The position numbers and the translations under genes are program-made. From NCBI GenBank assembly GCA_947365485.1, contig CANAXK010000014.1, positions 1 through 17,298 of the forward strand: 17,298 nucleotides of DNA, read 5' to 3'. The notes beneath the pieces were generated by a model. That model did not search any database. It worked only from the letters and a program-made list of their open reading frames with translations, and was not told where the DNA came from. Below, one piece after another: positions 6,682-12,151 of the stretch (positions are counted from its first letter, which is position 1; each line of letters opens with the position of its first letter). The stretch is from an uncultured bacterium (lineage in GTDB: Bacteria; Cyanobacteriota; Vampirovibrionia; Gastranaerophilales; Gastranaerophilaceae).

Positions 6682-7326
6682 TTAAATATTTGGGCTCGAA
6701 GCTGCAAGACAAACAATTTCTTTTATCCCGCCTTTTTGTAAAGTCGCAATCATCTCTTCAAAAGTCGCACCGGTCGTACAAATGTCGTCGATAATCAGAA
6801 CAGGCATTTTCAAATCCTTTGACTTGTCAACCTCAAACGCCTCTGAAAGATTCGCCATCCTCTGATTTCTTGTAAGCTTGTATTGAGGTCTTGTGTCCTT
6901 GACCCTCGTGATTAGCTCGTAGTTTGGAACATTTCCGGATAATTTGCAAAACTCTTCTGCAACGAGCGCCATGTGGTTGTACTTCCTCTGCTTGAGCCTC
7001 TTGGGGTGGAGCGGCACAGGAACGACCTGAAACACGCGCTTGTCTCCAAGCTTTTCAAAGTATTCGTACATGAATTTTGCAAGGTAGTAGGCTAAGTCTT
7101 TTTGCTTGTGGTATTTGAGCCCCCTGATTAGTTTTTGGAGCGTCTTTTCGTAAACGGCACAGGAGTAGATGTTTACGCCGTGAATGATTCTTTGCGCTTT
7201 GAATCCTGCGTAAGATAGTTCTGCGTAGCATTTCGGGCACATTTTTAGTGAGTATTTGGACGAGCCGCAAATGTAGCATCGCTTTCTGTATATTAGGTCC
7301 AGAAATGACGAAATAATCTTTTTCAT
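6682..7326 (-). CDS. comF: ComF-family phosphoribosyltransferase
   Basis: ComF proteins are linked to DNA uptake and processing in natural transformation; the exact reaction is uncertain. The 214-residue protein has the N-terminal zinc ribbon (C17/C20 and C30/C33) and a C-terminal type I phosphoribosyltransferase domain. The PRPP loop VLIIDDICTTGAT lies near residues 176-188, and the intermediate VVPVPLHPKRLKQRKYN segment is characteristic. The only start codon compatible with the zinc ribbon is the ATG at 7326. It has no Shine-Dalgarno sequence and sits 6 nt after a consensus TGC-TATAAT. No other competence gene is in the window. Confidence 0.93.
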   Translation of the reverse strand: MKKIISSFLDLIYRKRCYICGSSKYSLKMCPKCYAELSYAGFKAQRIIHGVNIYSCAVYEKTLQKLIRGLKYHKQKDLAYYLAKFMYEYFEKLGDKRVFQVVPVPLHPKRLKQRKYNHMALVAEEFCKLSGNVPNYELITRVKDTRPQYKLTRNQRMANLSEAFEVDKSKDLKMPVLIIDDICTTGATFEEMIATLQKGGIKEIVCLAASSPNI

Positions 7327-7332
7327 AGGATG

Positions 7333-7341
7333 ATTATAGCA
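7333..7341 (-). promoter_or_regulatory. Consensus extended -10 promoter; leaderless comF
   Basis: TGC-TATAAT on minus, followed by 6 nt and the comF ATG. The -35 region (TTCCTC, 17 bp away) is weak, as often seen with extended -10 promoters. The predicted start coincides with the A of ATG. Confidence 0.6.
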
Positions 7342-7366
7342 TAGGGAAGGGCTGGGAGGAAGAGGG

Positions 7367-7384
7367 AGTCCGTAAATGCGGACT
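7367..7384. repeat. Inverted repeat between comF and the small plus-strand gene
   Basis: AGTCCG, 6-nt loop, CGGACT: a 6-bp perfect dyad in the 108-nt divergent region. It may be an operator for either gene. It is not followed by a T tract, so a terminator is unlikely. Confidence 0.35.
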
Positions 7385-7434
7385 AATAGGGTAGTTTATT
7401 TTGTATGATTTTAATAGTTAAAGGGAGGGCTAAT

Positions 7435-7656
7435 ATGTACAGAACAAAAAAATCAAAAAATTATAAAATTTTATCACGGCTGCACAAGGACTTATCAGCT
7501 TTATACAATATGACAGAAATTGAGCAGGAGGCCTTAGACCTGTGTTATTTAGATGGCAAGGACTACGGTCATATAACTTGTATTATTAGTGTGATTTTAG
7601 AAAAATTTCAGCGTGTATTGATAGAATTTGAGAATCTATTAAACAAGCAAAAGTAG
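7435..7656 (+). CDS. Small protein of unknown function (73 aa)
   Basis: I do not recognise the family. The 73-residue protein starts MYRTKKSKNYKILSRLHKD. It has a basic N-terminus, then looks mostly alpha-helical, with an acidic middle and an amphipathic C-terminal helix (VILEKFQRVLIEFENLLNKQ). No signal peptide or membrane segment is seen. I chose the ATG at 7435 over an in-frame ATG at 7405 because a strong AAGGGAGGG ribosome binding site lies 5 nt before it. It stands alone between comF (divergent) and the regulator operon. Its TAG stop is immediately followed by a palindromic repeat, so the 3' end may have been shaped by that repeat. Confidence 0.65.
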   Translation: MYRTKKSKNYKILSRLHKDLSALYNMTEIEQEALDLCYLDGKDYGHITCIISVILEKFQRVLIEFENLLNKQK

Positions 7657-7674
7657 GGTGGAGCTTGCTCCACC
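7657..7674. repeat. REP-like GC-rich hairpin abutting a stop codon
   Basis: GGTGGAG-CTTG-CTCCACC is a perfect 7-bp stem with a CTTG tetraloop, starting on the base after the TAG stop. No T tract follows on either strand, so it is not a standard terminator. It resembles short palindromic repeats of REP type; copy number in the genome is unknown. Confidence 0.5.
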
Positions 7675-7803
7675 ACAAAAAACTTACCTTTTCCTCCATC
7701 TGCACGATTCCACTTCCGCGCCTCTACACCTCTTGCCCTAAAATAAAAAATCCTACTTGACATGCCTTCAACCCCGCTCGCCGTCTTAATATTTACCCTC
7801 TTT

Positions 7804-7819
7804 TAGACCAAGTGGTCTA
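7804..7819. promoter_or_regulatory. Operator-like dyad 1 upstream of the response regulator
   Basis: TAGACCA-AG-TGGTCTA, 7-bp arms around a 2-nt centre. It has the same geometry as the dyad at 7898-7913, and their centres are 94 bp apart. A regulator binding site is inferred. Confidence 0.45.
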
Positions 7820-7897
7820 TATCCATCAATCTACCTTAAATACACTAAAATTAATCATTCTATTGATGAAAATATCCTCTAAAAGAATGTAATATAC

Positions 7898-7913
7898 ATA
7901 GTGTAGACACTAT
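7898..7913. promoter_or_regulatory. Operator-like dyad 2 at the regulator promoter
   Basis: ATAGTGT-AG-ACACTAT, again 7-bp arms around AG. It touches the candidate -10 TATATA (7911-7916), about 50 nt before the response-regulator ATG. This placement suits repression or autoregulation. Confidence 0.45.
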
Positions 7914-7965
7914 ATAAAAATGAGGAACGGGTTTTTGCCCGATAAAGTTTAAAGGGAGAGAGAGT

Positions 7966-8670
7966 ATGAGACGTGAGTTTAAGAAGAAGTCCAAGGTGCT
8001 TTTGATTGATGACAATTATGAACACTTAGCCGGAATCAGAGAACTGTTGAACATCGAAGGGACTTTTGACGTAGTAGGTATTGCAACCAACATTACCGTT
8101 GGGCTTAATCTGATTAAAAAATACCAGCCGGATATCGTGCTTCTTGATATGAATATGCCGGAACGCGACGGGTTGCAAGGTATTATCGAAATCGAAAAGC
8201 TCGGGCTGGATACAAAAGTTCTGGCGCTTTCAGGTTACGATGATGCTGATTTAATCTTCAGAGCTATGAAAATCGGCGCAAAAGGCTATGTGCTTAAAAC
8301 TATGGCATCCGCTCAATTAATCTACGCAATCGAAGAAGTTCTAAACGGAAAAATCTATCTTCCGCTTGCGCTTTCTTCAAGATTCTTTGAGTATTTCCAA
8401 CAAACATTCAGACAAGAAAACGTAAAACCTGAAATCGAAGAAGAAAACCTGCTCAATTATCTTACACAAAGAGAAGAAGAGGTTTTGGAATTGCTTACGC
8501 AGGGTATTACTTACAAGGGCGTTGCAAACAAGTTGTTTATCTCTGAAACAACAGTTAAAACGCACGTAAACAACATTTTCCAAAAATTGCAGGTAAATGA
8601 CAGAACACAGGCAGTTCTTTATGCTATTAACAACGGCTTCTTGACAAAGAAAGTTAAAGTTGCGGTTTAA
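7966..8670 (+). CDS. NarL/LuxR-family response regulator
   Basis: Two-component response regulator, 234 residues. The N-terminal receiver domain has the acidic pair D15/D16, the phospho-acceptor D61 in IVLLDMNMPERDG, S89 at the switch position and K111 in GYVLKT. The C-terminal LuxR-type helix-turn-helix begins at LTQREEEVLELL, with ETTVKTHVNNIFQKL as the recognition region. The ATG follows an AAAGGGAG site. The partner kinase starts 14 nt downstream and flgB, flgC and fliE follow, so the most likely role is control of flagellar genes. Two dyads upstream may be its own sites. No residue needed for phosphorylation is missing. Confidence 0.93.
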   Translation: MRREFKKKSKVLLIDDNYEHLAGIRELLNIEGTFDVVGIATNITVGLNLIKKYQPDIVLLDMNMPERDGLQGIIEIEKLGLDTKVLALSGYDDADLIFRAMKIGAKGYVLKTMASAQLIYAIEEVLNGKIYLPLALSSRFFEYFQQTFRQENVKPEIEEENLLNYLTQREEEVLELLTQGITYKGVANKLFISETTVKTHVNNIFQKLQVNDRTQAVLYAINNGFLTKKVKVAV

Positions 8671-8684
8671 CCTAGGGTAAATTG

Positions 8685-9929
8685 ATGAAAAAAATCGTAA
8701 GACAGCAAAACTATCTAAAAGAGCTTATTGAATCACAGGAAAATAAGTTTCTTTCAAAACAGGCGCTTCGCGCCCTGATGCGCGCTGTCCTCGAACCGCT
8801 TCTAGATAATCCCGAGCCCGGTGTTGTGCTTCACAGAATCACAAACCGTCAGGGGGTTATGGGGCTGATTAAGCGATTGGAATTTTCGGATGTCGAAACG
8901 TACGATTTTTCTGACGAGAGCGGAAATCTGCGAGAGAAAGTCTGGGCGAATACAGAATTTCTCTGTGTGCTCACTCACAGATTTGTTGCGATAATTCTCT
9001 GGGATTCAAATACCGACAGCGACTCGACTGTGCGTTACTATTCAATTTACAATTCAAAGCTGCAAAACGAAGCGTTGGACATAATTAATAGAAATGTAAT
9101 AGTCGATATTGCGAAGTTTCAGGAAAAATTTAAGCCTGACAGACGTGACAATGTCCTTTTAAACTCCTCAATACGACGTCTTGTCAGTAACATGGATGAA
9201 GCTAGTCGCGACGCTGTTCTCGGGTTTGCGGAATACCAGAGCGGCGCACCTGAAAAAAAATCAAGCTATGCAGAAACAGGCGTGAGAGAAGTTGCGCACG
9301 AGGTTAAGAACCAGCTTTCTATATGCGATTTGTACGCAGAAATTATCAGAAAATACTGCGCAAAGCAGGGGATTGAAGAAGAGACAATCTCAAACGCGCT
9401 GAATTGTATTACAAAGGCTGTGAAAATGGCTGGTAATTCACTTATTTCGCTTAAGTTAACGGAGACAAACGAGCTTAAGCCGCATAGGCTTAGAGAAATC
9501 ATTGAATCTGCAGTTGATTTGACGAAAGTGTACTTTGAGTGCAAGAATATTGAGTATATTATTGAAAACAATTCAGACTTGAGGATTCTAGCTGATGAAA
9601 ACAAGTTAACAGCAGTTTTGATTAACCTTGTGAAGAACGCAGTGGAGGCTTTCGGGTTTGAAGAGGAAGATGCCCTTAAAAGTGGTAAGTATATTAAAAT
9701 CAAGGTAGAAAAAGATGGTGACTTTGCGCTAATCAGAGTTTCAGACAACGCAGGAAAAATCGACGCGCCGGAAAAAATCTTTGAAAAAGGGTTTACAACA
9801 AAGATTGGCGGCTCAGGTCTGGGGCTTCCGATTTGCAAAAAGTCAATGGAAGAGCAGCTCGGGCAGCTCAAATTGGAGCACACAGGGGAGGATTACACAG
9901 AGTTCGTAATCCGGATAGGCTTAGTTTAA
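8685..9929 (+). CDS. Soluble histidine kinase linked to flagellar genes
   Basis: A 414-residue sensor kinase with no membrane segment, hence cytoplasmic. Residues 1-190 form an unrecognised input region; its EFLCVLTHRFVAIILWD stretch is faintly reminiscent of the DICT sensor domains of cyanobacterial kinases, which I cannot confirm. The phospho-accepting H205 is in REVAHEVKNQLS. The catalytic domain has the N box NLVKNAVEAF, the G1 box RVSDNAGKID and the G2 box GGSGLGLPI near residues 374-382. I prefer the ATG at 8685 to the adjacent TTG at 8682 because of its spacing from AGGG. It is the likely partner of the regulator just upstream, and flgB starts 9 nt after its stop. It may sense flagellar assembly state as FlgS does, by analogy only. 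Confidence 0.9.
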   Translation: MKKIVRQQNYLKELIESQENKFLSKQALRALMRAVLEPLLDNPEPGVVLHRITNRQGVMGLIKRLEFSDVETYDFSDESGNLREKVWANTEFLCVLTHRFVAIILWDSNTDSDSTVRYYSIYNSKLQNEALDIINRNVIVDIAKFQEKFKPDRRDNVLLNSSIRRLVSNMDEASRDAVLGFAEYQSGAPEKKSSYAETGVREVAHEVKNQLSICDLYAEIIRKYCAKQGIEEETISNALNCITKAVKMAGNSLISLKLTETNELKPHRLREIIESAVDLTKVYFECKNIEYIIENNSDLRILADENKLTAVLINLVKNAVEAFGFEEEDALKSGKYIKIKVEKDGDFALIRVSDNAGKIDAPEKIFEKGFTTKIGGSGLGLPICKKSMEEQLGQLKLEHTGEDYTEFVIRIGLV

Positions 9930-9938
9930 GGTGAGATT

Positions 9939-10421
9939 ATGGATTTAATTACATCAAGAACAATGGAGATTACAAGACTCGGGATGGACGGGCTTATGCA
10001 AAGGCAGCACGCTGTTGCGTCCAACATTGCGAACGTCATGACTCCGGGGTTTCAAAGAAAAGAAGTTGCGTTTGAGAGCCAGCTATCTGAAATAATGGAA
10101 AACGAAGACCTCAAGGATTATATCAAAGGTCAGAACAGCATTGACTACAAACCTCCAATGGTGGATGTTTTTACAGGCGAAGTTCATACTTACAGAACTC
10201 CGACTTTGCAGGAGAAAGCGTACCTGCAGTCAAATACTTTTGAGCAGTTTAACCCGCAGGTTGTGACTGATGTTTACAGCGGGACAGACGCTACCGGCAA
10301 CAACGTTGAGCTGGAGCGTGAAATGATGGACTTAACTAAGACGGGTACAAGGTACATGGTGCTTTCGAATCTGGAAAGGCGTTCATTTGCCGGGATTTCA
10401 GAAGTTATCAGGGGACAGTAG
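9939..10421 (+). CDS. flgB: Flagellar proximal rod protein FlgB
   Basis: FlgB is one of the proximal rod subunits linking the MS ring to the drive shaft. The 160-residue protein has the rod-family N-terminus, MQRQHAVASNIANVMTPGFQ then RKEVAFESQL. Its C-terminal part, GNNVELEREMMDLTKTGTRY, is the classical FlgB signature. It is slightly longer than the usual 130-140 residues. Secretion is by the flagellar type III system, and no signal peptide is present. An AAGGTGAG ribosome binding site precedes the ATG. flgC follows after 11 nt. Confidence 0.96.
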   Translation: MDLITSRTMEITRLGMDGLMQRQHAVASNIANVMTPGFQRKEVAFESQLSEIMENEDLKDYIKGQNSIDYKPPMVDVFTGEVHTYRTPTLQEKAYLQSNTFEQFNPQVVTDVYSGTDATGNNVELEREMMDLTKTGTRYMVLSNLERRSFAGISEVIRGQ

Positions 10422-10432
10422 GGGGAAGATAG

Positions 10433-10939
10433 ATGAGTTTTAACGTATTTGATATTGCAGGCTCAGGTATGACAGCCCAGAGGGTGAAAATGGACACGGT
10501 TGCGAGTAACATTGCAAACGTAAACACAACCCGCCGTCCTGATGGAGGAAAAGGGGTTTACATAAAAAAAGACGTGTCTTTCAGAGCAATCTACGAGGAC
10601 AACATTAACCGCGGGTTCTCCAATTTTTCAAGCAACAGCCCTGACGCTCAGTTCGACCCGAGAACGGGCAACATGCTTATCAACGCTAATGTTGCACTCA
10701 ATAACGGAATGCTTACGGGCGGGGTGCAGGTTGACCAGATTTACGAATCAGAAAACGGGATTAAGACTATTTACGACCCTTCTCATCCGGACGCTGACGA
10801 GGAAGGTTATGTTGATTTGCCAAACATCAATATTGTAGAAGAGATGGTGGACATGATTTCTGCTTCTAAGGCTTACGAAGCTAACGCAACCGTTGCAGAG
10901 AACGTCAAGACAATGATGCAGAGCGCGATGAATATTTAA
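10433..10939 (+). CDS. flgC: Flagellar proximal rod protein FlgC
   Basis: FlgC is a proximal rod subunit. The 168-residue protein has the N-terminal GMTAQRVKMDTVASNIANVN motif and a YIKKDVSF segment. The C-terminal helix contains EEMVDMISASKAYEAN, both typical of FlgC. The central region, about residues 50-100, is longer than in the shortest homologues. An AGGGGGAAG site precedes the ATG. fliE begins 18 nt after the stop, completing the flgB-flgC-fliE order seen in many flagellated bacteria. Confidence 0.96.
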   Translation: MSFNVFDIAGSGMTAQRVKMDTVASNIANVNTTRRPDGGKGVYIKKDVSFRAIYEDNINRGFSNFSSNSPDAQFDPRTGNMLINANVALNNGMLTGGVQVDQIYESENGIKTIYDPSHPDADEEGYVDLPNINIVEEMVDMISASKAYEANATVAENVKTMMQSAMNI

Positions 10940-10957
10940 TTTTAAGGAGTATAAAAA

Positions 10958-11374
10958 ATGGAGTTTTCAACAGGCATAAGCCCGATGAATATGAGCTATA
11001 ACACTAATGCAATAGACGATTACAACAAGTTTTTGCAGGGAAGTGCGTCGTTTGAAGTTGATAAAGACATGCCTGATTTTGAAGAAGCGCTCCAGACCGC
11101 AACAAAATCTCCGCTAAGAGACAAACACGACCCTGTAGGGCTCGGGAATTTTGCTACCCAGATGGGAAATGCGTTCTCAAACGGCTTGAACTCGGTTAAC
11201 AAAGCGAAGATGGAAGCTGATTTCATGCAGGAAGACATTGCTTCTGGCGGGTCAACAAGTATCCACGACGCGATGATAGCTGCAGAAAAAGCTTCTTTGA
11301 GCATGCAGATGGCGATTCAGGTAAGAAACAGGCTGCTTTCTGCGTATACTGATATTACGACAATGCCGTTGTAG
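10958..11374 (+). CDS. fliE: Flagellar hook-basal body protein FliE
   Basis: FliE joins the MS ring to the rod and is needed for export through the basal body. The 138-residue protein carries the FliE C-terminal helices, DAMIAAEKASLSMQMAIQ then VRNRLLSAYTDITTMPL. Its N-terminus is about 30 residues longer than the usual ~100-residue protein and is Asn/Met rich. An AAGGAG ribosome binding site lies before the ATG. fliF and fliG, which often follow, are absent; a hairpin repeat and a convergent hydrolase gene come next. Confidence 0.94.
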   Translation: MEFSTGISPMNMSYNTNAIDDYNKFLQGSASFEVDKDMPDFEEALQTATKSPLRDKHDPVGLGNFATQMGNAFSNGLNSVNKAKMEADFMQEDIASGGSTSIHDAMIAAEKASLSMQMAIQVRNRLLSAYTDITTMPL

Positions 11375-11381
11375 TATTGCG

Positions 11382-11415
11382 CCCCTCGCCCCTGTGTGGG
11401 AGAGGGGTAGTTTTT
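11382..11415 (+). terminator. Possible terminator of the flagellar operon (part of repeat)
   Basis: CCCCTC and CCCC pair with GGG and GAGGGG (11382-11407), and five T residues follow at 11411-11415, only 8 nt after the fliE stop. This could end the operon on plus. The hairpin is also the left end of the larger palindromic repeat. Confidence 0.5.
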
Positions 11416-11460
11416 CGATGCGAAAGCTGTGCTTGAGTATCAGAAAAACGGGGTGAGGGG
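11382..11460. repeat. About 80-bp palindromic MITE/REP-like element
   Basis: The outer ends are CCCCTCGCCCC (11382-11392) and GGGGTGAGGGG (11450-11460), complementary at 10 of 11 positions. Inside lies a second pair of arms, GTTTTTC (11410-11416) and GAAAAAC (11443-11449), closing on AAGC-TGT-GCTT (11424-11434). The left side also has an internal GGGAGAGGGG. The whole could form a long hairpin. Similar CCCTCACCCC/GGGAGAGGG sequence lies inside the neighbouring hydrolase gene. There is no transposase. It is likely a non-autonomous palindromic repeat. Confidence 0.6.
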
Positions 11461-11470
11461 TTTATCCCTC

Positions 11471-12121
11471 TTACATAAACCTGTTATGCTCTTTTTCCCA
11501 ACCCACCGAAGTCATTCTTCCATGCCCCGGATAAATCAAAACATCTTCCGGCAAGGTGAAAATTTTGTTCGTGATACTTTCTACAATCTGGTCAAAGTTT
11601 CCGCCTTCGAGGTCACAACGCCCGACAGATTCCCTGAAGATTGTATCACCGGAAAACAACTTCCCGTCAACGAGATAGCAAACCCCACCCTGCGTGTGCC
11701 CCGGCGTGTGAATAACTTTTATCTCGCTTTCTCCGAGCTTGAGAATGTCCCCGTCTTTCACAAAAATATCAATCTCCGGAATCGTAATCTCCGGCATTCC
11801 AAACATCGGCAAATACTGGTTGGTCTTCTTAAGCCAATCCAAATCAGACTTGTGCATGACGAGTTGAGTGCGTGCTCCCTCTCCTAGGGAGAGGGTTGGG
11901 GTGAGGGTTTGTCCCATATCCGGCCTAATCCCTGCCACATGGTCAAAATGTCCATGCGTAAGCAAAATGTACTTAAGCTTCGCGCCCTGCGCGTCAAGCT
12001 CTTCCGCAATCCTGTCGTCCACAGCCGAACAATCAACTAGCGCAGCCTCTTTTGACTCCTCGTCAATGAGTAAATAGTTGTTGTTATCAATCGGCGGTTC
12101 AATAAATGTTTTAATAATCAT
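11471..12121 (-). CDS. Metallo-beta-lactamase-fold hydrolase (glyoxalase II-like) with in-frame repeat insertion
   Basis: A 216-residue zinc-dependent hydrolase of the hydroxyacylglutathione hydrolase/YcbL type. The metal motif THGHFDHVAG (H56, H58, D60, H61) is intact. So are HTPGHTQGGVCYLVDGKLFS, then GDTIF, and YPGHG near the C-terminus, so it should be active on a thioester or similar substrate; which one is unknown. Residues 71-86 (QTLTPTLSLGEGARTQ) do not belong to the family and are encoded by a GC-rich palindromic repeat inserted in frame. It starts 6 nt after a TGC-TAAAAT motif with no Shine-Dalgarno sequence. It is convergent with fliE, the repeat at 11382-11460 lying between. Confidence 0.9.
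   Translation of the reverse strand: MIIKTFIEPPIDNNNYLLIDEESKEAALVDCSAVDDRIAEELDAQGAKLKYILLTHGHFDHVAGIRPDMGQTLTPTLSLGEGARTQLVMHKSDLDWLKKTNQYLPMFGMPEITIPEIDIFVKDGDILKLGESEIKVIHTPGHTQGGVCYLVDGKLFSGDTIFRESVGRCDLEGGNFDQIVESITNKIFTLPEDVLIYPGHGRMTSVGWEKEHNRFM
11877..11907. repeat. Palindromic repeat inserted inside the hydrolase gene
   Basis: CCCTCTCC-TAG-GGAGAGGG (11877-11895) followed by TTGGGGTGAGGG (11896-11907). It shares the GGGAGAGGG and GGGGTGAGGG blocks with the element at 11382-11460. In the reading frame of the gene it encodes the TLTPTLSLGEGA peptide, with no frameshift or stop. Confidence 0.7.
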
Positions 12122-12127
12122 AAATTT

Positions 12128-12136
12128 ATTTTAGCA
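12128..12136 (-). promoter_or_regulatory. Extended -10 motif; leaderless hydrolase mRNA
   Basis: TGC-TAAAAT on minus, followed by 6 nt (AAATTT) and the hydrolase ATG. No Shine-Dalgarno sequence is present, and the -35 is poorly defined. The geometry is identical to that before comF. Confidence 0.55.
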
Positions 12137-12151
12137 TGAAAGATAAAACTT

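Larger units (their letters stand above)
7675..7965. other. Gene-free region upstream of the regulator-flagellar operon
   Basis: No gene is supportable in this stretch. The left part (7675-7800) is strongly pyrimidine-rich on plus, so its opposite strand is rich in purines. It contains an isolated TTGACA (7757-7762) with no matching -10. The right part is AT-rich and holds two 16-bp dyads (7804-7819 and 7898-7913), a TATATA at 7911-7916 that could be a -10, and a small CGGG/CCCG stem (7928-7941). An AAAGGGAG ribosome binding site precedes the regulator ATG. Confidence 0.55.

Noticed and set aside
7690..7745. Minus-strand sequence with slight likeness to the 690-region of 16S rRNA
   Set aside because: The match is short and gapped and nothing around it resembles rRNA; base composition explains it.
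7757..7762. TTGACA as a -35 element
   Set aside because: There is no acceptable -10 at 15-19 bp; the sequence there is GC-rich.
9266..9883. Long minus-strand open frame opposite the histidine kinase
   Set aside because: It is Ser-rich shadow coding opposite a kinase with complete H, N and G boxes.
11429..11887. Long plus-strand open frame opposite the metallo-hydrolase
   Set aside because: It runs antisense to a gene with intact metal motifs and has no ribosome binding site or recognisable domain.
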